DNA of 64,000 nt from Mactra quadrangularis (taxonomy: Eukaryota > Mollusca > Bivalvia > Venerida > Mactridae). The translations under genes were made by a program, and so were the position numbers. The notes under the pieces are model-generated. The model ran no database searches. It saw only the letters and a program-made list of their open reading frames with translations, and was not told the DNA's origin. The stretch covers positions 5,580,001 to 5,644,000 of the forward strand of contig CM046304.1 in NCBI GenBank assembly GCA_025267735.1, read 5' to 3'. This document shows positions 34,130-43,514 of this stretch, piece by piece (within the stretch, counting starts at the first letter, position 1; the number at the start of each line of letters is the position of its first letter).

Positions 34130-36123
34130 CAAGGGCCTTAAATTGATATTGACAATGCTTAGAGAGCTTCTCAATTAATGAGGGTTTCTCAAATTAATTT
34201 CAATAATTATTGTCTATTAGTTAATATGTTACTCTTAAATTCTAGAATGTTTACTGTTATCCAATTGGATCTATATATTGTTCTTTGACAATTGCTGGCA
34301 AAGTTCTTCCTGTTTCAACATTTGGTTGATATAAAAATCATAGTTTGAGCAAACAAATTTGCAACAGCTAGCCTTTTCCAGAACTGGTATAAAACCCATG
34401 ACGGCTTCTCAGAATTGCTGCCATGTTGTTTCCTAGTCTTAACCACTAGTATGAAACTATGAAGTCTTCGATTTTGAAAAGCCAAGGTTGTCCAGATGTG
34501 AACTGGCTAAATTATTTCCAGCAGACCATGACCAAGCTGAAATAATATTTTGGCAATGTCTCAGGACTGTGGGTGCTCAAAAATTAATTTACTGTTACTC
34601 TTAAGTTAAAAGGGACTGTCCTGCAACTTTGGGGTAATAAGAAATTAGCTCTTTTTTACTGTTTTACTGTCTAAATCATCAATAACAAGAACACACTCTT
34701 GTTTGATTTTCCATTTTATGAACTTTTTTTTTCATTTATATTACTGAAATCTACAGGTGTGTATTTTATTAAAAACTTAATACATCTTGAAAGATTTGTT
34801 TTGGAACATATTTTTAAACATTTTTGAGAAACTTTTCTTCTTTTAAAAACTATTGCAGGATAGTCCCTTTAAGCTGAAGAAATTGGTTATTCTACATACT
34901 AAAAACAAAAATAAGTAAAATTTATAATTTGCCAACAAATTATTTTTATTTAAATGCAAAATACGCCCTCGTACAGAACCATGTATAAAATCACATTCAG
35001 TGTGACAATGCCTTTTTTGTAACTTAAATTTTGTAAATATCACAGAATATAGTGATTTTGTATCAAATTGTAAACCAAAAATATCTATTTCTCATTTCAA
35101 CTGAGTAGATCTTCTGGTTTAGCACGTTTACTTACTGGTGTATGTTCATCAACACGACAACAGAGATTAAAATGCCATTTTAAAATATGTTATAAATTTT
35201 GACCTTTCTTCGTTTGATTTTTTTCTTAAAAAATAAGGTCTGCTATAAATATCATACCTTTAGTTAAATAATACTTTTCATGTAGCAACAGATGCTATTT
35301 ATTGTTTATAGAGTCTAAAGCACGATTTAAACTGATAGACTATGTGATGAATATTCTATAATTTTCACATATTCAACCGATGTTTACCCTTGAAATCGAA
35401 AAATTAAGGGAATTTCCCCCATACTATTGCTAAATTAACAAAACCTAATAATCAAAATGATAAAACAAAATTTAATTACAACGTAATTTTAACGATAGCG
35501 TCGGTCGCGAAAATGTATGACAGTGCGGGAAAAAAATTAATTCATTGCAAAATAATTTGTTTTTACGATTATTTTGACGTGGAATAAAACAATTATTATT
35601 ATCATTTAATCAGAGTTAATTATTGTAGTCAACTTTATTTGTCTTAAAAAAACATTTGCAAACTTGTTATTACATCTTTTTAAACTGCCCCACAATAGCT
35701 CATACTTAAATACAATTATCAATTTAACGGCAAGCATCCAAAGGCTTTATCTACTTTAATTAATGTAATATCGCAGTTAGTCACAATGTTTGTTAATTGA
35801 AACAGTTTGATTACGTAAACAATCTTATCGGACCGACATGTAGCACTATTGATTTTTTGAGCGGACGCCGATTGGTCTTCATAGGCGACAAAAATACACA
35901 GGGGTGATCGATTAACAAAGGAGTTAATTATCATCGGCTTTTGTGTACTAACTGCAACTCCTGCGAAGCGCGCATCGCTGATTGGTCGATTACATCAAAT
36001 AGGCGGCTGAAAAATACGCTCCACTTGTTGTTAATTTTTGGTACAGACGAACAGTAACGAATCGGCTTCGGATAACGATCGGACCGCGTCAACGATCTGA
36101 ACAGTATATTTAATAGAATATGT
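34130..36123. other. AT-rich sequence, no gene recognised
   Basis: The last few hundred bases may be the 5' part of the retroelement whose gag-like ORF begins at 36124. No terminal repeat was identified. Confidence 0.35.
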
Positions 36124-37088
36124 ATGGTTATTGTTGTAGAGATGACTCCTAAAAGGAAATATACCAGTAGCACAACATCAACCAAAAAAGCCAAGAAAAA
36201 TGATGAAATAGACAAAGCCAATATTGTGGCAGCAGTGGTCGATGAGTTACTTAAGAGAAAATTGGTAGGACAGAGTGATAATGAAGTTAATAGAGAGGAA
36301 AATGTGCCCAGTACTAGTGGTCAAAGGGATGAATCTGAAGAACAACACGGCATGTCAGGTGTTGATATATTTAACCTAGAGGACCAAAGTAGGTTGCTTC
36401 AGATAAATTATATAAGTCAACCGCATGAATTTAGTTCTTATAGTTTACGACCTGGGGCATTAGTATCTGATGCCAACAAGAATAAATATGGAACAATGAA
36501 TTCATAGAAATGGCGGACTTACTCCTTAAAAACATGATTGAGGACAGCAACCTTGTAACAGTACAACTGTCAACCACTGGCGGCCAGGATATGCTCATTA
36601 AGCACAACAAAAATTATAATAAAGTCCTCACCATTAACCAGTGGCCGACAGCATTTTTTAATTACATGGATATTTATTGTGAAAAGTATAGTAACCATAT
36701 TTCTGGTTTACTAACTTATATAAATGTTGTTAGGACATTAGAGTGGTTGAGGTCAATCGCAGCATTTAATATGTACGATCGTACTTTTAGGGCTCATAGG
36801 GAAACTAGTATGTACCCATGGTCAAAAATGCACATGGAGCTGTATGTAGAGTGCATGCATGAAGTATCACCTGGAAGTTCTAATAATAAAGATTCAGGTG
36901 ATAAGAAAATTTCATGTCATAAATTTAATCAAAATCAATGCACATACAAACCATGTAAATACCCACATATATGCAAAAACTGTGGGAAAAAAGGGCATCC
37001 ACGCTTTAAGTGCTTCTTACTACGTAAAGGTCGGTGGGGCTCAAAGTTTGCAATTTGCTGTGGCGGTTTTCCACCCACCTTTGCATAA
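36124..37088 (+). pseudogene. Gag-like zinc-knuckle protein of a retroelement (DIRS-type suspected), frameshifted
   Basis: Two frames overlap in function. 36124-36507 has a lysine-rich N-terminus (PKRKY, TKKAKK) and an SGQ-containing linker. 36510-37088, in another frame, has a capsid-like helical part and a cysteine/histidine cluster (CHKFNQNQCTYKPC, HICKNCGKKGHPRFKCF). Residues read in the second frame just upstream of 36510 (IWNNEFIEM) continue the first product naturally, so one base has been lost near 36484 or a -1 shift is used. The C..FN...C....C...H.C..C...HP...C pattern is familiar from tyrosine-recombinase retrotransposon gag proteins. No RT or recombinase follows before 37.9 kb. 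Confidence 0.6.
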
Positions 37089-37141
37089 TATGTTCAGATT
37101 ATGTTCAGATATTTACATTCTGTTGATACATACAGAATAAT

Positions 37142-37977
37142 TAAAACGTCACTATACATATTGTATAATGACATTTCATACATATATCTAGTGTTTTGTT
37201 GTTTGTGTTTTATGTTTATGCAAATGTAACCAGTCGGCCAATCTGAGAGCATTGTATAGGATCTAGCAGTACCTGTGTAGTTGAGCAAAGACACTTTTTG
37301 TTTGTTGGGTCGAAGAAACAAAAACAATAAGACATGAACTTTATATTCATCTATCTGTTGTTCTTGGGAGGCACAAGCATTTGTATAAGTAATTTGATGT
37401 ATAAGCAATCAACAGGCCTTTTTTCCTTATATAACAGGGGCCGTTTACAGGCGCCTTTCCCTCTAGAAATTTCTTTAAATCATGCAGTTTTCCTCAAATT
37501 TGGAGTTTACCTTGGATATTTTGTTCCCCTACCTATGAAATTGCGATAAAATTTCCCAAAATGCTCTTTATAAAAAAAAGGCCGAAGGCCCCTTCCCCAA
37601 ACTATGAAAAAAGCCCTGATCTTAACCACTAGAACATGGAGCTTGATGTAAATTATTGAATGAAGTATTAAGCTTTAATCTAAAGCAGTCCTAGAAATTT
37701 GCGAAAGTTTCCTTGAAAAGTCCTTGAATTGTGTTCTTAGAAAAGAGTGGGAACTCTGCAGTTTCAAAACAGTTCCCGTAGAAAGATGTGCTGATAACAT
37801 TAAATAGATAAACAGAAAACATGATAATGATTCCGAGAGTGAAAAAAACTTGCTTTTTACATTTATCGAATCTGCTTCATATGGAAATCTGCAATTACAT
37901 TTCTTGAAGATATTGCGATTAAGTACTCAACATTAGTTTTTAATGTTATAGATTTAAAGGGAAATATTATTACATAG
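37142..37977. other. No gene recognised
   Basis: The stretch includes a short GC patch (AGGCCGAAGGCCCC near 37580) followed by AAAAGCCCTG, a repeat end also visible near 54270-54290. Nothing codes. Confidence 0.4.
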
Positions 37978-38135
37978 ACCGTAGATGAGGACGAGATAAA
38001 TATTATAGATGTTGAAGAATGTAGATCAACACTACTAAAAGTGGTAGAAAAGTGTCCATCATTGATTGTAGAGGTAATGAGACCTTCAGTGAGACAGCAA
38101 GTAGGATATCATCGTGGCAGAGATATTGGTTATCT
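37978..38135 (+). pseudogene. P2X7_C-like exon, 5' half (split by a SINE)
   Basis: After an acceptor-like ttacatag the frame reads TVDEDEINIIDVEECRSTLL and continues KVVEKCPSLIVEVMRPSVR and GYHRGRDIGYL. It is interrupted exactly at TTGGTTATCT (38126-38135). The same 10 bases recur at 40863-40872, after which the frame resumes with KWCICL. The intact relative at 43310-43513 shows the two halves belong together. An in-frame stop later in the 3' half suggests this copy was already decaying or decayed afterwards. Confidence 0.7.
38126..38135. repeat. Target-site duplication, left
   Basis: TTGGTTATCT, repeated at 40863-40872. The paralogous exon at 42139-42148 has the 10-mer once, with no insert. 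Confidence 0.8.
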
Positions 38136-38312
38136 TTATTTTTTTTTTATTGGAGTTAACGCCGTATCAACACAATTAAGGTCATTTCACGGCGTCCAGC
38201 GCACCTAACCTAGCTTTCCTGGACCAAAGTCTATAACCAGTACTCACCTACCCTTCCACAAGGCCGGAAACTTCTCCATATTATCTAATCAATGGAGGAA
38301 AATCGACATTAT
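38136..38312 (-). repeat. SINE 3' part (minus orientation), split by the parvovirus-like segment
   Basis: Read on the minus strand this is the SINE body and tail: GATTAGATAATATGG, CCTTGTGGAAGGGTAGG, GGTCCAGGAAAGCTAGG, GGCGTTAACTCCAATAAAA. It matches 12346-12523. Its tRNA-like head lies 2.5 kb away at 40793-40862. Confidence 0.85.
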
Positions 38313-38469
38313 CACAAACACTGTACAAACCATACAACAAATAGCACAAAACGCAAATACTACATCCGTAGCTGTGCAATTAGACTTAAATAATCTAAAA
38401 GACGACATAACTAATGGGGTCATAAAAAATGGTTTAACATTATCAATTAATGGTATTAATTATATATAA
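38311..38469 (+). CDS. C-terminal end of an unidentified upstream viral frame
   Basis: A 52-codon open tail (..IQQIAQNANTTSVAVQLDLN..ITNGVIKN..) runs from the SINE junction to TAA at 38467-38469. It stops 12 bases before the Rep ATG. It looks like the end of a protein whose start was lost at the insertion breakpoint, but no family is recognised and it may be chance. Confidence 0.3.
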   Translation: MTNTVQTIQQIAQNANTTSVAVQLDLNNLKDDITNGVIKNGLTLSINGINYI

Positions 38470-38481
38470 TTATAATTTCAG

Positions 38482-40488
38482 ATGTATTGTTTGGTCATTT
38501 CCAATCTACCCACTCACATAACAGCAGACTACCTAGCGCCACAGATAGTGGACATGTCAGAAGGAGTACCAATCACAATGTCAGACGGCCATATCAAGAC
38601 CATAAAATATGAGTTCAATCGTCATGCACCACTACAGAAACAGTTAATTACAAAGTGGACAACGCCTAAAGTGCTATACCAAAACATGAACAATAAAGAC
38701 AGAACAGTGAACAACGCTATCAAAAACTACATCAACACTAATCAAGTCGGCCTCACATACCACGATAGAAATTCAGATAGTAACTGCGAGTTCCACAACA
38801 ACCATTTCCACCTCATAGTTAAACTGAACAACCCAACAGCGTCGCATATATCAAATACTTATCCATACAAGTTGAGGAAAATCCTGTTATCAAACAACGT
38901 GGAAGTCAAAAGCCAAAAGATTGCATCACCAACTGGATTTGGGAATTACATGTCATTGAATCCACGCATCTACTTAGGAACAAACGATGAACACATCCAG
39001 AAACTCATCCCACCACAGCACAACGGAGAAAAGAAGAAGAAAGACGGACAGTCAAACTCCAAACCTAACCAGTTATATAACCACATCCAGCAGTTGTTAC
39101 AATTAATGACAAAGTACCACTGCCAAGACAAAGATGAGTTATTCAGACTAACTGCATCAACTAAGGACCACGAAGTCTTCAAATCACTATTCCGCTCCCA
39201 CATGTGGAGCAGAATATACAGCTCAGCCAAAGAAGAATACGTCCTAAACAACCAACTTCAAAGCCAGACATATTACGAGTGGTTGATGGAGTTTAAACCT
39301 GAGTTGTACGCCTCTGATATCACATTCATGTCATGGGACGACACAAGACAGTTTATCTATTACTGGTGCATTGAACAGCACGTGAATCCTAATGATCTTC
39401 TTCGTGACATGTACAGAGTCTTAAGACAAACAGACAATAAGAAAAATACTCTATATCTTCAGGGAGCGTCAAACGCCGGGAAGACGTTCTTAACAAAGTT
39501 ACTGATACCCATCGACTCAATCGCTGGGTACCACACCACGTCAAAGGAGTTCCCGTTCGGCGATGCAGTATACGCCAGTATCATACTGATCAATGAGTTA
39601 ACAATCGAATCAGCAGCAAAGTCCGAACTATACAAGAATGTTCTTGGAGGTGAACCGACTCAGGTCAATATAAAAAACAGACCTTCACAGATCATGAACC
39701 GCAAACCTGTAATCCTGACAACTAACAATAACATTTGGAAGTACGTCAGTAATGACAGAGACGCATTCGTCAACCGGTGCTACATGTATAGAAATCTTAA
39801 AGAGAGTAAGGTAGCAAAGAACTTTAGTAAGAAAGGCATACCCAATCCTACCTTCATACAGGACGTATTTAGACAAATGGAATTCGAAGAATTTGAAAGC
39901 ATCATGCTCGTAGAGAGAAGACTCCAACAACAACAACAAACAGAAGAACCAGAACAAGACGAACCCATGGAACAAGAGTCATCAACACAGACAGAAGAAC
40001 AACAACAAACAGTCTCCTCAACACAAACTGAACAGACTACAAGAGACATGTCTACCCAAACAGACATTGAAATGTGTGAAATGGAAACGCAAACCAGTCC
40101 AATCAATGAACTTCCAAAGTACACAACATGCATCGGGTGCGCCACTGACCACCCATCACAATTACATCATATGCATAAAGGAGGCTGTTTAGCTACCATA
40201 GTTGAATCACCAGAAGAATCGACTTCACCCATCGTATCAGACATTAGTTCAGAGGAACCTATGGACGAAACCCACATGTCTCCTCCGTTCACAGCTACAC
40301 TCTTAGTCCAGCCTGAAACACCAAGGAAGACGCCACGCTTGAACTTGTACAAATCTTATCTATCCATGGAGAGAAAAAGGTTATTCCAAACAGACGACGA
40401 AGATGAAGTGACACCACCCAAGAAACAGAAACTAGAAGAAGACGATTACATCATCATCTCATCCGACAGTGAATATGAACTGAAGTGA
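38482..40488 (+). CDS. Parvovirus-like Rep/NS1 (HUH nickase and SF3 helicase), uninterrupted
   Basis: 668 codons without a stop, GC-richer than the flanks. The N-terminal domain has an HUH motif (HFH, 108-110) and a candidate nicking tyrosine at 156 (GNYMSLNP), without the lysine often found four residues later. The helicase has Walker A GASNAGKT (328-335), Walker B IILINE (367-372), the B' region ending PVILTTNN (409-416) and arginine finger R432. This is the parvovirus NS1 arrangement, used for rolling-hairpin replication. The C-terminal tail has four TQT motifs (501-538), a C-x2-C...H...H...C cluster (550-569), a basic PPKKQK (645-650) and an acidic-flanked III (657-659). A 3' splice site (aatttcag) abuts the ATG. 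It is an endogenous viral gene. Whether it is expressed or under selection cannot be seen. Confidence 0.85.
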   Translation: MYCLVISNLPTHITADYLAPQIVDMSEGVPITMSDGHIKTIKYEFNRHAPLQKQLITKWTTPKVLYQNMNNKDRTVNNAIKNYINTNQVGLTYHDRNSDSNCEFHNNHFHLIVKLNNPTASHISNTYPYKLRKILLSNNVEVKSQKIASPTGFGNYMSLNPRIYLGTNDEHIQKLIPPQHNGEKKKKDGQSNSKPNQLYNHIQQLLQLMTKYHCQDKDELFRLTASTKDHEVFKSLFRSHMWSRIYSSAKEEYVLNNQLQSQTYYEWLMEFKPELYASDITFMSWDDTRQFIYYWCIEQHVNPNDLLRDMYRVLRQTDNKKNTLYLQGASNAGKTFLTKLLIPIDSIAGYHTTSKEFPFGDAVYASIILINELTIESAAKSELYKNVLGGEPTQVNIKNRPSQIMNRKPVILTTNNNIWKYVSNDRDAFVNRCYMYRNLKESKVAKNFSKKGIPNPTFIQDVFRQMEFEEFESIMLVERRLQQQQQTEEPEQDEPMEQESSTQTEEQQQTVSSTQTEQTTRDMSTQTDIEMCEMETQTSPINELPKYTTCIGCATDHPSQLHHMHKGGCLATIVESPEESTSPIVSDISSEEPMDETHMSPPFTATLLVQPETPRKTPRLNLYKSYLSMERKRLFQTDDEDEVTPPKKQKLEEDDYIIISSDSEYELK

Positions 40489-40706
40489 CACACTTATGAA
40501 CTCTATTTTTTCTACATACATACATACATGCATACTATTATTAATAAATGTTTACATATGTAATTAAATAAATAAATGTATATGTATACGTAAATAAATT
40601 GTATATATGTTATGTTAATAAAATTCTGTGGTAGAGTAGCATATTTACATATTTTCAATAAAGTACTATGAGCAGGACACTCTACCGCATATAATATTTA
40701 TATAGA
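40489..40706 (+). other. 3' flank of the Rep gene with poly(A) signals
   Basis: AT-rich, with AATAAA at 40543-40548 and 40657-40662 and a small inverted pair GGTAGAGT (40630-40637) / ACTCTACC (40679-40686). No capsid gene follows. Confidence 0.5.
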
Positions 40707-40792
40707 AAATAAAGTATTTAAGTGTATACTCACCAGGTAATAACCTGGCCATGTAAATACCTGGTGAGTATACATATAATATACTTTATTAT
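40707..40792. repeat. Inverted repeat at the right edge of the viral segment
   Basis: GTATACTCACCAGGTA (40724-40739) and TACCTGGTGAGTATAC (40758-40773) are perfect complements around an 18-base loop. Pairing extends imperfectly outward through AATAAAGTAT-like sequence to about 40707 and 40792. Its outer edge coincides with the point where SINE sequence resumes. Confidence 0.8.
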
Positions 40793-40862
40793 TCGAACCC
40801 GCACCCCCTCGGGCACGAGTAACCAAATCCTGGCGCGCTACCAACTGCGCTATCGACCCGGG
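40793..40862 (-). repeat. SINE tRNA-like head (minus orientation)
   Basis: The minus strand reads CCAACCCGGGTCGATAGCGC, an A box AGCGCAGTTGGTAG, and a B box cut after GGGTTCGAAT. The intact copy at 12302 continues the B box as GAATCCCACCC, so about 40 bp of SINE were lost at the viral insertion point. Confidence 0.8.
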
Positions 40863-40975
40863 TTGGTTATCTAAAGTGGTGCATTTGTCTTTATCAAAAT
40901 GAAATATCTTCAAAACAAGAAAGAGCAAGTTGTAAGAATCATAGGTGTTTATGAACAAGTCTTGTATAGATTAAA
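40863..40975 (+). pseudogene. P2X7_C-like exon, 3' half, with target duplication
   Basis: It starts with the duplicated TTGGTTATCT and continues in the frame of 37978-38135: KWCICLYQNEISSKQERASC, then a stop (TGA) where the intact relative has ..VCCRKQPY. The W-C-x-C core is kept but the CC pair is degraded. Confidence 0.65.
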
Positions 40976-41342
40976 GCATAAGTGTGGAAAATTATGCCCG
41001 ACTTGTCAGGCTTGATTTGGACTAGGTTACTTTTAATTAGCAGTATCAAACTTGATTTTTGAAGATAAGACAAGGAAGATGAACCCACAGCTCCTTTAAT
41101 GACAGACAAGTTTTGATTACAAAGAGATTAGGAGATACATATTCTTGTTTATCTTACCTCGTACAGAATACTCGTTTTTCATTGGCCGAGAGCGGTCACG
41201 TGCTGACCATGTATTATCCCATATTAGGTCAGTAGATTCTAATATCCAGTCAGTAACAAAATTTATAAATGATAGCGCTGACGAAACCTTATTTTTCTAC
41301 TCCAAAATTAATTCAGATGGGGGTACTCGGTAAGATAAATTC

Positions 41343-41481
41343 GTTACACAGTCAGTTACTGACCGGATACGGTGTGATACCGGGTCAGTGAATAAATATT
41401 GGGCTCGAGCTACGCTCTCACCCAATATTAATTTACTGACCCGGTATCACACCGTATCCGGTCAGTAACTGACTGTGTAAC
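41343..41481. repeat. Foldback with 61-bp arms
   Basis: Arms 41343-41403 and 41421-41481 match at 59 of 61 positions around a 17-base loop (CTCGAGCTACGCTCTCA). The arms begin GTTACACAGTCAGTTACTGA. It could extrude as a cruciform, and its RNA would be a long hairpin. No target duplication was recognised. It lies outside the SINE/viral insertion. Confidence 0.9.
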
Positions 41482-41489
41482 TAATAATA

Positions 41490-41780
41490 TGAAGTTAGTA
41501 ACAATATCAATCATGCATATTACAGGATCAACTTTTGTCAGATGTGACTGGTATAAAAGACTTCAGGAAAATGTTAATTAAGCCTTTTTGATGTTTATAC
41601 ACAAAGAAAGAACTAGAGGGAAGATCTCTTACTGGCTCAAAGACTAGCAAAACCTTTGATAGCACACTGTCTCTCGATGATCAATCAAAATTGAACATAA
41701 GACATATGAGAACTGATCTCTCATTTTTGTTACTGCATAAAGCGACACGTAGATAATCTTTCACCCAAAAACATAAAAGG
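41490..41780. repeat. Dispersed repeat shared with 30450-30900
   Basis: Second copy of the CAGGATCAACTTTTGTCAG block and flanks. The foldback at 41343-41481 appears to have inserted near its left edge. Confidence 0.55.
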
Positions 41781-42123
41781 TCCCCATAGTTCAGAAGAAA
41801 TATTTAATGTGTCAGCAGGAATGATTCGAACAGTACTTGGAGATGAGTTTAACCATAAAGACAGCACTAGCTATGAATTATTATTCTCAGACAAACAATT
41901 CATAATAACGTGTGCGTCTCTAGAACATTAAACCTTCAGAAAATCTAAATCTAATCGAAATTGTGTTTTATAAGTTGATAGTACATAGTATTATAATTAT
42001 TTGTTTTCGATTATGTTTAATGTAAGTCTGAAAAAAACCTCAATCCGCTTTGGATAGATATTTGAATTTTCTTATAAATCATGAATTCATTTATATTGGT
42101 TTCATCTAAAGTGTCGTGCCTAA

Positions 42124-42360
42124 AAGCGGGGAGAGAAGTTGGTTATCTTAAGTGGTGCATTGTCTTTATCATAATGAAATATCTTCTAAACAAGAAAGAG
42201 TATGTTGTAAGAATCATAGGTGCTTAAAGACATTTCTTGTATAGATTTAAGCATTAGTGTGGAATCATGTCTGACCTGTCTGACTTGAATTGTACACGAT
42301 AACTTTTAATCAGCAGTATCAAACTTCTTGATGATCAATCAAAACTGAACATAATACATA
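42124..42360 (+). pseudogene. Decayed paralogue of the P2X7_C-like exon region (empty site)
   Basis: The segment repeats 40863-41080 with moderate divergence: GTTGGTTATCTTAAGTGGTG, AATGAAATATCTTCTAAACA. It holds TTGGTTATCT only once (42139-42148), so it represents the unoccupied form of the SINE insertion site. The reading frame is broken. Confidence 0.7.
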
Positions 42361-43309
42361 GTAATTGATCTATCATTCTTGAATTCACATGAAGCAGCAC
42401 GTAGAAATTAAATTTAAGGTATCAAAAGATATCTTACTCATCACAATAATGGTTCTCCGTAGTTCAGACAAAAATTTAATATGTCACCATTAATGATACG
42501 AACAGTACTTAGAGATGTGTTGAAATGTATAAAGTGACAGCTCTTGATGTACTATTATTAAAGAGTTCAGGTATTCCAACAATGCTCCCTTTGCTATGGG
42601 TACATCATATCTGTGATCGTCAGTGTGCTGCTTTTTTATAGATTTCACTTATGTTTATACATTCATTTGTACACTGATTTAATACCTAAATTACTTAATC
42701 TAAACATCCATATTACTTTCATAAGTTGACTTCCATGTTCTTCTAAAAATATTCTGTTAGTGAAGTCATTTATTTATAAAGGCATTTGTCATTTTTTAGT
42801 TAACATTTCTAAAGTATCTCACTATTCCAATAATGAACATAGCTTATGAATACCGATATTCCAGCATCATGTTTGAAAGTTCCCTTTCAATAATAAAGGT
42901 ACATAGTAATATACAAGCAAACTCTAGTGTACCATGAAGCACCTCTGATTATTCCTCAAGATGTGATGGAGGCTGTTAGAGACTATGTAACAATTAAACC
43001 TATGACAGTGAATGAAACTTGTCTTTCTCCAAAAAAAAAAAACAACCAACCATTCAGCAGGTCACTGGAGTAGTTACTAAAGTAAATACCCATTTGATTC
43101 TTTTCTTACTTCAATGTTTTTTTTATTATTAAGTAATAAAGCCTAAACTATAGCTATTGATTATTACGTTTTGTATATGTCAATTTGACTTGGTATGTGC
43201 AGGGTCATTCATGGGGTCAAATTTCATGGAGAAATGACTCTCTAACTGACTTATGGAGGAATGGTACCATTTGTAAAAGAAGTTTCAGCGCGCTTAAGAA
43301 GAAGGATGA
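42361..43309. other. AT-rich sequence, no supported gene
   Basis: Short fragments similar to the neighbouring duplicated segments occur, with no open frame. An acceptor-like ttcag at 43284-43288 precedes the exon below but is followed by a stop in the relevant frame. Confidence 0.35.
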
Positions 43310-43513
43310 AGGTCAAGATTACTAAAAGTGGTGGAGAAGTGCCCATCTTTAATTGTAGAGGTAATGAGACCTTCAGTAAGACAGCCAGGAGGATATCATC
43401 GTGGCATTTATGTTGATTATCCAAACTGGTGCATCTGTCTGCATTGTAGAGAGATATCTACTGAAGAAGAAAAAGTATGTTGTAGGAAACAACCATATTT
43501 ATCAACATCGCAG
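43310..43513 (+). CDS. P2X7_C-like exon, intact
   Basis: The open frame reads LLKVVEKCPSLIVEVMRPSV, GGYHRGIYVDYPNWCICLHC, EEEKVCCRKQPYLSTSQ, followed by a gtatat donor at 43514. It keeps the W-C-x-C-x2-C and E-x-x-C-C zinc-binding pattern of the P2X7 intracellular domain. The 5' limit is uncertain because a TGA lies just upstream at 43307-43309. It is the best preserved of the P2X7_C-like exons in this window; no other exon of a host gene could be linked to it. Confidence 0.6.
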
Positions 43514-43514
43514 G

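Noticed and set aside
39685..40145. Minus-strand frames opposite the Rep gene
   Set aside because: Shadows of the plus-strand coding sequence, with Cys/Ser bias from its Gln/Thr codons.
41343..41481. Foldback as the viral terminal hairpin of the Rep segment
   Set aside because: It lies outside the 10-bp target duplication that closes the SINE/viral insertion at 40872.
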